Shown here piece after piece: positions 1 through 7,100 of a DNA stretch of 9,599 bases (positions are counted from its first letter, which is position 1; the number at the start of each line of letters is the position of its first letter). The notes below the pieces were generated by a model. That model saw only the letters and a list, made by a program, of their open reading frames with translations, did no database searches and was not told where the DNA came from. A program made the translations under genes and the position numbers. The stretch is from NCBI GenBank assembly GCA_021372515.1, contig JAJFUG010000200.1:1-9599 (forward strand), written 5' to 3'. Origin of the DNA: a bacterium. Its GTDB lineage: Bacteria; Gemmatimonadota; Glassbacteria; GWA2-58-10.

Positions 1-1
1 G

Positions 2-808
2 CCGGAGCTGAAGGTGCGGAACTCCTCGGAGCAGGCGGTGCTCATCCTGGACGGCGAGGAGCTGGAGGGGGCCAAGCAGAACCGCGCCCTCAACACCACG
101 GTGCTGCTGCGGAAGAAGTCCGAGACCCTGATCCCGGTCAGTTGCACCGAGCAGGGGCGCTGGTCGTACGATACCCCCGAGTTCAAGGACTCCGGGAACA
201 TCATGTTCCGCAGTGTCCGGGCCTCAAAGATACATGCGGTCAGCGACTCGCTTAACTACTGCCGGAGGTTCGATTCCAACCAGGGAGAGATCTGGAACTC
301 GATCAGCGAGCTGCACCGGGAGTCTGGCACCCACTCCTCGACCGGCGCCATGAAGGATTTTTACTCCCTGCGGCAGGAGTCTTTCGATGAGTACCTGAAG
401 GCCTTCCCGGCTGTGGAGAACCAGCACGGCTTGATCGTGTTCATCGGTGACCGGGTGGCGGGGATGGATTTTGTCTCGCGGGAGAGCGCCTACCGGGCCC
501 TTCACCCCAAGCTGCTGAAGAGCTACTCAGTGGAGTCGATGTTCGGGGTGCAGGACAGCCAGCACCAGATCGCCGCGACCCAGGCCTCGGAGTTCCTGGC
601 CCGGGCAAAGGAAGCACACGAGACGAAATTCAAGTCGCCGGGCCACGGCTGGGACCACCGGTTCAGGGGTGCGGGAGTGATAGGCTCGGCCCTGGTCTGG
701 CGCGGGCAGGCAGTCCACTCCGCGCTCTTCCCGGAGCAGAACCGCGGCGCCGGAGAAAGCGGGATGAGGAGCGCCACGAGGCGGGCGAGGTTCCGCGGCC
801 TGCAATAA
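2..808 (+). CDS. ARPP-1/DUF6569-like protein, 5' end outside the window
   Basis: The open frame runs in from the left edge without a start, so the N-terminus is missing; the GTG at 14 is internal to the frame and has no special claim as a start. About 268 codons are visible, ending at TAA 806-808. Recognisable segments are DGEELEGAKQNR near the visible start, IPVSCTEQGRW about 20 residues later, and a late GHGWDHRFRG followed by IGSALVWRGQAVHSALF. I recall these as hallmarks of the ARPP-1 (DUF6569) family, a soluble domain linked by comparative genomics to ADP-ribosylglycohydrolase and phosphatase-like proteins; its biochemical role is not established to my knowledge. The last 20 or so residues are arginine-rich and look like a lineage-specific tail. 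It lies over 500 bases upstream of cas3, on the same strand, and composition resembles the host-like GC-rich segments. Family assignment is from memory of motifs and fairly likely; any link with the CRISPR system is unsupported. Confidence 0.7.
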   Translation, partial: PELKVRNSSEQAVLILDGEELEGAKQNRALNTTVLLRKKSETLIPVSCTEQGRWSYDTPEFKDSGNIMFRSVRASKIHAVSDSLNYCRRFDSNQGEIWNSISELHRESGTHSSTGAMKDFYSLRQESFDEYLKAFPAVENQHGLIVFIGDRVAGMDFVSRESAYRALHPKLLKSYSVESMFGVQDSQHQIAATQASEFLARAKEAHETKFKSPGHGWDHRFRGAGVIGSALVWRGQAVHSALFPEQNRGAGESGMRSATRRARFRGLQ

Positions 809-851
809 GACTTTCAGCTCGCCTGAACATTCCGAATGGAGATGAACGAGC

Positions 852-1145
852 ATGAGATACGGAAAGAAGGAAGAGTCGGTCGGCCTCAGGATTTATTTCT
901 ACGTGTTCTGGGGAATCATCGTGGCCGCTTTTATAACGGCAATCGTTCAGCAGGACAGAACACGGCACGATGCGGTTGCAGTCCCGGTCGATGCCAGACG
1001 TGCAAGGCGGGAGGTGGTTATGACTCCCGAGGAGCAGGAGAAATTCGAGGCCTACATGGAACAGGAGCACGAACGGGCCGAAGACGAGGCTGCAATGGAG
1101 AGCCAGGCCAGGATGGAGGACAGCCGGTTCGGGGGTGGGTACTGA
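852..1145 (+). CDS. small single-pass membrane protein, function unknown
   Basis: This encodes 97 residues. ATG 852 is preceded by a purine-rich TGGAGA at 837-842, a reasonable ribosome site. An alternative overlapping frame from 836 has no protein-like character. Residues 1-13 are polar and basic (KK, R), residues 14-32 form one hydrophobic segment (IYFYVFWGIIVAAFITAIV), and the rest is hydrophilic: a basic stretch with RRARR at 49-53, then a long acidic helix-prone region from 57 to 90 rich in E, Q, A and M that may be a coiled coil, ending in FGGGY. Positive charges on both sides of the membrane segment make the topology ambiguous. No cleavage site for a signal peptidase is evident. I do not recognise a family. 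It follows the ARPP-1-like gene by 43 bases and could be co-transcribed with it. It is separated from cas3 by about 190 bases. Confidence 0.6.
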   Translation: MRYGKKEESVGLRIYFYVFWGIIVAAFITAIVQQDRTRHDAVAVPVDARRARREVVMTPEEQEKFEAYMEQEHERAEDEAAMESQARMEDSRFGGGY

Positions 1146-1334
1146 GTGCATAGTATAGTTAACTGATGGATTCAAATCATTATACCATCCCGGAATCAGG
1201 TCAGAGCATTAATTCCTTCCGCCGGGACGGCAAAGGGCAACTATTTGCACGGATAATATGTTCCTTGACAACGGACATCAGTGATGAATGATTTAATTTA
1301 TCTCTGTCTGTGCCTCGTAATCGTTACCCTCAGA
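1146..1334 (+). other. intergenic stretch before the cas operon
   Basis: About 190 bases, visibly richer in A and T than the flanking genes. A loose inverted repeat (TCCCGG at 1188-1193 with CCGGGA at 1222-1227, plus GGAAT/ATTCC just inside) could form a weak hairpin downstream of the small membrane protein gene, but no T-run follows, so I do not call a terminator. The right-hand part contains the candidate cas promoter described separately. The cas3 frame stays open back to GTG 1281, so part of this stretch could be coding if cas3 starts earlier than chosen. Confidence 0.5.
1265..1297 (+). promoter_or_regulatory. candidate cas operon promoter
   Basis: A perfect TTGACA lies at 1265-1270. Possible -10 hexamers downstream are poor: TGATTT at 1289-1294 (18-base gap) or TTTAAT at 1292-1297 (21-base gap). 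A separate GATAAT at 1252-1257 has no good -35 partner. If the TTGACA is used, transcription would begin near 1300, which would exclude the upstream cas3 starts at 1281 and 1284 and fit a start at 1335 or 1350. This is weak evidence from consensus only. Confidence 0.25.
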
Positions 1335-3596
1335 ATGACAAGAGAAGACATGGAATACTACGCTCGTTCTCTTCCCGATGAACCGGATCATTCCCGGTGG
1401 CAAAAACTTGAAGACCACTTACGGAACGTAGCGCGCCTGGCCCGGTCGTTTTGCACCGCATTCGGTTCCTCCGAATGGGGCTACCTTGCCGGACGGTTGC
1501 ATGACCTCGGCAAATACCGGCCTGAATTTCAGGAATTGCTTTCGGGATCGTTGGGCAGGGTGGAACACTCCGGTGTCGGGGCAGCGTATGCTTTCGAGCG
1601 CGACAGGGAGCGGGGGCTGCCCCTGTCTTTCATCATCGCCGGGCATCATGCCGGGTTATCCAACCTTGTTTTGAGCGCAGATAGCCCTGGCTCCACGCTT
1701 CAAGAACGGCTTGCCTCGAACCAGCCTCTCCTGAAAGGACTGGAAAAGAAATACCACCACCTGACCACAGACCTGACTCTGCCTGAATGGCCCTCTTTCT
1801 TAAGGTCGTCCAAGTCGATGGACAAGCTGGCAGCCGAGATACGCCGCCGTAGCTGCGAGTTCTGGATTCGTTTTCTTTTTTCAGCCCTTGTGGATGCAGA
1901 CCGTCTGGACAGTGAGTTGTTTCAGTCTCCCCACAAGGCGGCTTTACGCGGCGGGTGTTCATCCATACCCTCCTTGCGGCAACGTCTGAATCGCTTTCTG
2001 GACGCAAAGATGGAAAGCCTGACGCCCCAGCAGCGGGCCAACCCGGTCAACACTGTCCGTTCTCAAATCCTGGAGGCTTGTAATAAGGCTACAGTTTTCG
2101 AGCCTGGGATTTTCAGCCTGACAGTCCCCACAGGCGGAGGCAAGACCCTGTCCGCGATGAGTTTCGCACTTGGCCACGCCGAGCGTCACGGCCTGCGCCG
2201 GGTGATCGTGGTCATACCCTATACCAGCATCATCGAACAGAACGCGGATATATACCGCCAGGCGCTCGGAGCCGAAAACGTGCTGGAGCATCACTCAAAC
2301 CTTGATCCGATAAAACAATCCGAGCGACAAGGGGAGGAACAGACAGCCAGGCAGGAACTGGCTGCGGAGAACTGGGATGCCCCGGTCATCGTGACAACCA
2401 CTGTCCAGTTCTTCGAATCCCTGTTCTCCAACCAGCCTGCCCGGTGCCGGAAACTCCATAACATCGCCGGCAGTGTGATAATTCTGGACGAGGTTCAATC
2501 CCTGCCACCGGATTATCTGATCAGCATCCTGGAAGCCCTGAATGAACTGACCGCCCATTACGGTTGCTCAGTGGTCCTATCGACCGCCACACCACCGGCC
2601 CTTGCCTTTCGGGAGGGTTTCCCCTGGGGCCTGAAAAACAATCGAGCCATAGCGCCGGAAGGATTGGAAATCCAAACCCGGCTGAAACGTGTTGTCTACG
2701 AGTGGCCCGCTTCTTTAGCGGCATCGCTCGACTGGCCCGAGCTGGCGGCTGAGATCACCCCTCTGTCTCAGGCCCTGGTTGTGGTTCACCGGCGCGAGGA
2801 TGCCAGGATACTGGCCCGGCTGTTGACCGAGCATGCCGATCCGGAAAGCGTGTTCCACCTCTCGGCCTTGATGTGTCCGGCGCATCGTTCCGAGGTTCTG
2901 ATTCAGGTTCGATCCCGCCTTGCCTCGGGCGCCGAGTGCCGCCTGGTGTCGACACAGCTTGTTGAGGCCGGGGTTGATCTGGATTTCCCGGTCGTTTACC
3001 GGGCGCTGGCCGGTCTGGACAGTCTCGTGCAGGCTGCCGGGCGTTGTAACCGGGAGGGGAAACTCGAAACCGGCCGGGTCTGCATCTTTCGATCTGTTTC
3101 CATGCCACCGCAGGGGACTCCGCAAAGAGCCTTGGAGGTTACCCAGTCTCTTCTGGCGGAACAGGGAGAAAACCTCGATATCGATGATCCCGCTATCTTC
3201 GAGTCCTATTTCAGTCGCCTTTATTTCACCCGGAACCTCGATTCGCGCAACATCCAGCCCCTGCGCCAGGATTTTTCCTTCGCCTCGGTGGCCGGGGCTT
3301 TCAAACTGATCGAGGATGGCTTCAGTTGTCCTGTCGTCGTGCCCTACCAGTGTGCATCTGAGGCGGTCCAGAGACTCAGGGTCCTCGGGCCTGACCGGGC
3401 GCGCTTCAGGGCTTTACAGCCCTATACTGTAAGCATCTACCCCCAGGCCATGCAAAAGCTGTCTCAAGCGGGAGCTCTGGAGGTAATCGAGGGAGTGAAT
3501 GTCCTCAATGCGCATTATGGGCACCTTTATGACAAAAGGTTCGGGCTTGTTATCGGCGACAATCCTTCTGCTGATTCCGAAAGCCTGATAGTCTGA
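1335..3596 (+). CDS. cas3: CRISPR-associated helicase/nuclease Cas3 (type I-C)
   Basis: Cas3 is recruited by the DNA-bound Cascade complex, nicks the displaced strand with its HD domain and degrades DNA while translocating with its superfamily 2 helicase. Counting from ATG 1335 (753 residues): HD domain with H28 (DHLRNV), H56-D57 in LHDLGK, H78 in EHSG, H104-H105 in AGHHAGL and D187 in VDADRL. Helicase motifs: Walker A TGGGKT 266-271, DEVQ box 385-388, STATP 416-420, STQLVEAGVDLDFP 539-552 and arginine-finger QAAGRCNREG 566-575. All catalytic elements are present and the length is usual. The frame is open to GTG 1281, but the extra residues are hydrophobic and unlike Cas3. ATG 1350 (MEYYARS) is an equally good start by family comparison. 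Neither 1335 nor 1350 has a strong ribosome site. Codons are less GC-rich than in cas5c and cas7c. Cas5c follows 23 bases downstream. Confidence 0.97.
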   Translation: MTREDMEYYARSLPDEPDHSRWQKLEDHLRNVARLARSFCTAFGSSEWGYLAGRLHDLGKYRPEFQELLSGSLGRVEHSGVGAAYAFERDRERGLPLSFIIAGHHAGLSNLVLSADSPGSTLQERLASNQPLLKGLEKKYHHLTTDLTLPEWPSFLRSSKSMDKLAAEIRRRSCEFWIRFLFSALVDADRLDSELFQSPHKAALRGGCSSIPSLRQRLNRFLDAKMESLTPQQRANPVNTVRSQILEACNKATVFEPGIFSLTVPTGGGKTLSAMSFALGHAERHGLRRVIVVIPYTSIIEQNADIYRQALGAENVLEHHSNLDPIKQSERQGEEQTARQELAAENWDAPVIVTTTVQFFESLFSNQPARCRKLHNIAGSVIILDEVQSLPPDYLISILEALNELTAHYGCSVVLSTATPPALAFREGFPWGLKNNRAIAPEGLEIQTRLKRVVYEWPASLAASLDWPELAAEITPLSQALVVVHRREDARILARLLTEHADPESVFHLSALMCPAHRSEVLIQVRSRLASGAECRLVSTQLVEAGVDLDFPVVYRALAGLDSLVQAAGRCNREGKLETGRVCIFRSVSMPPQGTPQRALEVTQSLLAEQGENLDIDDPAIFESYFSRLYFTRNLDSRNIQPLRQDFSFASVAGAFKLIEDGFSCPVVVPYQCASEAVQRLRVLGPDRARFRALQPYTVSIYPQAMQKLSQAGALEVIEGVNVLNAHYGHLYDKRFGLVIGDNPSADSESLIV

Positions 3597-3619
3597 AACA
3601 ACCAAAGTAGGGGGGCGTT

Positions 3620-4303
3620 ATGATCCAAACCCGTAGTCCTGTTCTCTGTCTGCGCGCCCGTGGGACTTTTGCCTGTTTTACCCGGCCGGAGCTGAAAGTG
3701 GAGCGCGTGAGCTACCCGGTGATGACTCCCTCGGCCGCCCGCGGTCTGCTGGAGGCGATCCTCTGGAAACCGGCCATCGTCTGGAGGGTCGAGCGGATCA
3801 AGGTGCTGAGCGAGATCCGGTTCACTGCTTTCCGCCGCAACGAGGTGAATTCGAAAGCCGTGGCCCCGGCCTCGCGGGTGGTCCACGACGGCGGGCCGGT
3901 CCTGCCCTTCTTCATCGAGGAGGACCGCGCCCAGCGCAACACCATCGCCCTGCGCGATGTGGACTACCTGATCGAGGCCCATTTCGACATGACCGGAAAG
4001 GCCGGGCCGGAGGATAACGTCAACAAGTTCGCCGAGATGTTCCGCCGCCGCCTGGAAAAGGGCCAGCATTATCACCAGCCCTATCTGGGCTGCCGGGAAT
4101 TCCCGGCCGAAGTGCTGCCTGCTGACGACGCCCCTCTGCCGGTGAATGACTCCCGCGGGATCGGGATCATGCTCTGGGACATTTCATTCGGCCCGCAGGG
4201 CAACCGCCCCCTGTTCTTCGAGGCGCATCTGGAGGCGGGCGTGCTGGAAGTTCCGGAGGAACCGTCTTTCACCCCACTGGCGGCGGCAGGAGGCGCGCTA
4301 TGA
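3620..4303 (+). CDS. cas5c: Cas5c/Cas5d, pre-crRNA endonuclease and Cascade subunit (type I-C)
   Basis: In type I-C, which lacks Cas6, Cas5 cuts the precursor crRNA at the base of each repeat hairpin and stays bound to the 5' handle in Cascade. The 227 residues have the RAMP fold signature: the N-terminal strand with FACFTRPELKVERVSYPV (17-34), TPSAARGLLEAILWKPAIVW (36-55), RRNEVNSKAV (72-81) and the diagnostic YLGCREF (155-161) after a basic helix RRRLEKGQ (142-149). ATG 3620 is preceded by an AGGGGGG ribosome site at 3609-3615. Aligning by eye with my recollection of Bacillus halodurans Cas5d, whose catalytic residues are Y46, K116 and H117, the corresponding residues here are L48, K136 and F137, so only the lysine is kept. 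The gene is strongly GC-rich. Its stop overlaps the cas8c start as ATGA, implying translational coupling. Identification is secure; the catalytic mapping is by eye. Confidence 0.97.
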   Translation: MIQTRSPVLCLRARGTFACFTRPELKVERVSYPVMTPSAARGLLEAILWKPAIVWRVERIKVLSEIRFTAFRRNEVNSKAVAPASRVVHDGGPVLPFFIEEDRAQRNTIALRDVDYLIEAHFDMTGKAGPEDNVNKFAEMFRRRLEKGQHYHQPYLGCREFPAEVLPADDAPLPVNDSRGIGIMLWDISFGPQGNRPLFFEAHLEAGVLEVPEEPSFTPLAAAGGAL

Positions 4304-6141
4304 TCCTACAGGCGCTGTACAAACTGGCCGAGCGCGAACACCTGCGGCCGGACCCGGACTACGAGTACCGTCCGGTGGCCTGGCTGGTGCGAGTGGGTCC
4401 GGGGGGCAGGTTCCTCGGCATCGAGGGGACTAAACAACCTCCTGTTACCGGGAAAGGCAAGCCGGTTGCCAAATCGTTTCTCTTGCCCCGCACAGGTGGC
4501 AGGACAAGCGGAGACAGGGCCTTTTTCTTTTTTGACAAGGCCGAGTACGTATTCGGTATCGACCCGGACCCGAAAAGCAAAAGAGAGCCGGACAAATTGA
4601 AACTGCGCGCTTCTTTGTTCCGGCAGGAGGTGAGCAAGTGCTTTTCAGCTACTGGAGATGAAGCCGCCGGTGCAGTCCTGGCCTTTCTTGAGCAGGTGGC
4701 AGCGGGATTGAAAGTCGAATTGCTAGATGGTTGTGCTCCCAACGATCTTTTCGCTTTCATTTACTCGAAAGACCAGAATCTCCTGGTAACCGACCGTCCA
4801 GATGTCAAAGCTTACTGGAAAAAGCAACGGGCGGTACCAGTTGGGTCCGCCACTGCCTGCTGTCTGGTCACCGGTGATCCATGCGAGCCGGGAGAGCTTT
4901 TCCCTGGACTTAAACGTGTTCCCGGCGGTTCCACCAGCGGGGTGGCCCTGGTCTCTTTCAACGCGCCGGCTTTCGAATCATACGGGTGGCAAAGCAACGC
5001 CAATGCTTCGGTCTCAAGAGACGCCGCTGAGGCTTGCGCCACCGCCCTCAACCGTCTGCTCGACCCCGATTTCCCCGACCCGTACCAACCGGGCCAGAGC
5101 CTGCCCCGCCGCAGCCTGCGCCTGAGCGCCGACACCGTGGTCTGCTACTGGTCCGCCGACACGAGCGGGGATGATTTCTGCTGCATGTTCGGCGGCCTGC
5201 TCGAGGCCAACCCCGAGCTGGTGGGCGAGACCTACCGTTCGGTCTGGCGGGGCAAACCCCCGCGGGTCGAGGACACCTCCGCTTTCTACGCCCTTCTGCT
5301 GAGCGGGGCCCAGGGACGGGCCATCGTGCGCGGCTGGATCGAGAGCAGCCTGGCCGAGGCCGTGGCCAACCTGTCCCGCTGGTTCGAGGACCTGAACCTG
5401 GTGCGCGCTTTCAGCGCACCATCCGATTCGGGCGAGGAGCCCCCCCTGTCCCTGCGCACGCTGCTGCGCTCACTGGCTGCGGGAGGAGAGGACAAGAACA
5501 TCCCACCACCCCTGGCCGGGCAATTGTTCCAAGGTGCGCTCAAGGGGACGCCCCTGCCGTTTTCCATCCTGCAGAAAGCCCTCGAACGCACGCGGGCCGA
5601 GATTGGCCGGCTGGCTGCGGATGGTCTCGAAGGCTATACGGCCCGTCAGCGCCAGGAGGCCCGGGCTGCCCTGATCAAGGCCGTGCTCAACGGACGAAAA
5701 CGTATTCATCCCCAGACTACACCTTACCCGGAGGTATTGCCCGAAATGGATGCCAACAACACCAACCCCGGCTACCTGCTCGGCCGCCTGATGGCGGTGA
5801 TCGAACGCATGCAGCAACTGGCGCTGGGAGAGGTCAACGCCTCGGTGGTCGACCGCTTCTTCAGCGGCGCCTCGGCCACCCCGGCGGTGGTCTTTCCACG
5901 CCTGCTCAAGAACCTGCGCCACCACGCTTCCAAAGCCAAAGACAACGAGCGCTCCAGAGGCAGCGCCACCTGGCTGGAGCGTCAGGTGGATGACATCCTG
6001 GCCGGCCTGAGCGGTTTTCCGCCACACCTGAGCCTGGAGGAACAGGGCCTTTTCGTGCTGGGCTATCATCAGCAGCGCCATCAGCTCTGGAAGAAACGGG
6101 GCGACAGCCCCGAGCCGCCCGCCGGACAGGCCGGGCAATAA
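4300..6141 (+). CDS. cas8c: Cas8c/Csd1, Cascade large subunit (type I-C)
   Basis: Cas8c is the large subunit of the type I-C Cascade; its N-terminal domain reads the PAM and starts target unwinding. The 613 residues are of normal length. Family landmarks: the MILQAL start, AFFFFDKAEYVFGI (74-87), CLVTGDPCEPGEL (188-200), SFNAPAFESYGWQSNANASV (219-238), RAIVRGWIESSLAEAVANL (340-358), and a C-terminal helical region with DANNTNPGYLLGRL (484-497), VFPRLLKNLRHH (531-542) and LSLEEQGLFVLGYHQQRHQL (577-596). ATG 4300 has a perfect AGGAGG at 4288-4293 and overlaps the cas5c stop. Residues about 45-200 are encoded by distinctly AT-richer DNA than the rest of the gene, suggesting a recombined segment. 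The C-terminal part also contains an internal start with its own ribosome site (Cas11c, separate entry). The final residues are a proline/glycine-rich tail. The family call is secure. Confidence 0.95.
   Translation: MILQALYKLAEREHLRPDPDYEYRPVAWLVRVGPGGRFLGIEGTKQPPVTGKGKPVAKSFLLPRTGGRTSGDRAFFFFDKAEYVFGIDPDPKSKREPDKLKLRASLFRQEVSKCFSATGDEAAGAVLAFLEQVAAGLKVELLDGCAPNDLFAFIYSKDQNLLVTDRPDVKAYWKKQRAVPVGSATACCLVTGDPCEPGELFPGLKRVPGGSTSGVALVSFNAPAFESYGWQSNANASVSRDAAEACATALNRLLDPDFPDPYQPGQSLPRRSLRLSADTVVCYWSADTSGDDFCCMFGGLLEANPELVGETYRSVWRGKPPRVEDTSAFYALLLSGAQGRAIVRGWIESSLAEAVANLSRWFEDLNLVRAFSAPSDSGEEPPLSLRTLLRSLAAGGEDKNIPPPLAGQLFQGALKGTPLPFSILQKALERTRAEIGRLAADGLEGYTARQRQEARAALIKAVLNGRKRIHPQTTPYPEVLPEMDANNTNPGYLLGRLMAVIERMQQLALGEVNASVVDRFFSGASATPAVVFPRLLKNLRHHASKAKDNERSRGSATWLERQVDDILAGLSGFPPHLSLEEQGLFVLGYHQQRHQLWKKRGDSPEPPAGQAGQ
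5730..5735 (+). promoter_or_regulatory. internal Shine-Dalgarno site for Cas11c
   Basis: GGAGGT, a full match to the anti-Shine-Dalgarno core, sits inside cas8c in the codons for P-E-V (residues 477-479). It lies 10 bases ahead of the in-frame ATG at 5746. It is the best ribosome site I see near an in-frame ATG inside cas8c, and it is where type I-C systems are known to start the small subunit. Confidence 0.7.
5746..6141 (+). CDS. cas11c: Cas11c, Cascade small subunit made from an internal start in cas8c
   Basis: Type I-C systems have no separate small-subunit gene; published work on type I-C and related systems showed that Cas11 is translated from within the 3' end of cas8 and lines the belly of Cascade, stabilising the R-loop. 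Here in-frame ATG 5746 (Met483 of Cas8c) follows GGAGGT at 5730-5735 and would give 131 residues beginning MDANNTNPGYLLGRL and ending at the cas8c stop. That size and location fit the known pattern. The product is predicted to be mainly helical, with leucine-rich and basic stretches such as RLLKNLRHHASKAK. Competing starts are TTG 5737, too close to the ribosome site, and the later methionine codons for residues 497 and 503, which lack one. That the sequence permits internal initiation is seen; that it is used is inferred from the family. Confidence 0.75.
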   Translation: MDANNTNPGYLLGRLMAVIERMQQLALGEVNASVVDRFFSGASATPAVVFPRLLKNLRHHASKAKDNERSRGSATWLERQVDDILAGLSGFPPHLSLEEQGLFVLGYHQQRHQLWKKRGDSPEPPAGQAGQ

Positions 6142-6202
6142 CATGTTTGATGGCATCCAATCATTCTGAATTTTACATCTTTTGACACTCATGGAGACAA
6201 AA

Positions 6203-7090
6203 ATGAATCCCATCGACCGCCGCTACGATTTCGTCCTGCTGTTCGACATAGTCAACGGGAACCCCAATGGCGACCCGGATGCCGGCAACTCCCCCCGCAT
6301 CGACCCGGAGACCGGCCTGGGCCTGGTGTCGGACGTGTGCCTCAAGCGCAAGGTGCGTAACTTCATCTGCCTGGCCCAGCGCGAGGCGGACGGCAGCCCG
6401 AAAGCTGGCTACGACATCTACGTGAAGGAGAAAGCGGTGCTCAACCAGCAGCACCAGCGGGCCTATGACGCACTGGGGCTGAAACCGGACGCCAAGGGCA
6501 AGGACAAGGCGAGCATGATCTCGGATACCCGGGCCTGGATGTGCCAGACCTTTTTCGATATCCGGATGTTCGGGGCCGTGATGACCACCGGAATCAATTG
6601 CGGGCAGGTGCGCGGCCCGGTGCAGATCGCTTTCTCCCGCTCGGTCGACCCGATCACCCCGCTCGAGCAGTCCATCACCCGCATGGCCGTGACCACGGAG
6701 GCCGAAGCCGAGGCCCAGTCCGGCGACAACCGCACCATGGGACGCAAGGAAATCGTGCCCTACGGACTGTACGTGGCCCACGGTTTCGTCTCGCCGTTCC
6801 TGGCCGCGGACACCGGGTTCTCGGACGCGGACCTGCAACTACTCTGGACCGCGCTGATGAACATGTTCGAGCTGGACCGTTCCGCCGCCCGCGGCGAGAT
6901 GTCGGCGCGCAAGCTGGTCGTGTTCGAGCACGCCAGCGCCCTGGGAAGCGCCCCGGCGCACAGCCTGTTCGAGCGGGTGCGGATCGGGCGCAAGGACCTC
7001 ACTCGTCCTGCGCGCGCCTATTCGGACTACACCGTGACTGTCGACCGCGAGAACCCGCCCGCGGGAATCACGATCACGGAAATACTCTGA
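6203..7090 (+). CDS. cas7c: Cas7c/Csd2, Cascade backbone subunit (type I-C)
   Basis: Cas7 subunits polymerise along the crRNA spacer to form the Cascade backbone. The protein has 295 residues from ATG 6203, chosen because GGAGA at 6193-6197 lies six bases upstream; TTG 6182 and ATG 6191 in the same frame have no comparable site. The N-terminus carries the Csd2/Csh2 signature: [20 protein letters not shown] (6-25), the first RAMP strand and glycine/asparagine loop, then [20 protein letters not shown] (30-49). Further family segments are [12 protein letters not shown] (119-130), [14 protein letters not shown] (138-151), [20 protein letters not shown] (179-198) and [18 protein letters not shown] (221-238). 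It is separated from cas8c by 61 AT-richer bases, the second-largest gap in the operon after none larger, which may tune the high copy number that Cas7 needs. Strongly GC-rich. Family call is secure. Confidence 0.97.
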   Translation: MNPIDRRYDFVLLFDIVNGNPNGDPDAGNSPRIDPETGLGLVSDVCLKRKVRNFICLAQREADGSPKAGYDIYVKEKAVLNQQHQRAYDALGLKPDAKGKDKASMISDTRAWMCQTFFDIRMFGAVMTTGINCGQVRGPVQIAFSRSVDPITPLEQSITRMAVTTEAEAEAQSGDNRTMGRKEIVPYGLYVAHGFVSPFLAADTGFSDADLQLLWTALMNMFELDRSAARGEMSARKLVVFEHASALGSAPAHSLFERVRIGRKDLTRPARAYSDYTVTVDRENPPAGITITEIL

Positions 7091-7100
7091 AGGCGGCCCG

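Noticed and set aside
836-1153. Alternative plus-strand frame overlapping the small membrane protein gene
   Set aside because: It is rich in G, R and C with no domain or membrane character; the frame from 852 has a coherent membrane segment and helix.
1188-1227. Possible terminator hairpin after the small membrane protein gene
   Set aside because: The stem is only six bases with a long loop and is not followed by a T-run.
6143-6169. Tiny ORF of eight codons in the gap between cas8c and cas7c
   Set aside because: No ribosome site and too short to distinguish from chance; the gap is better read as spacer and cas7c leader sequence.
5470-6213. Long minus-strand frame of 247 codons opposite the end of cas8c
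   Set aside because: High GC suppresses stop codons on both strands; the plus-strand frame is an unmistakable Cas8c, and the minus-strand product resembles nothing known.
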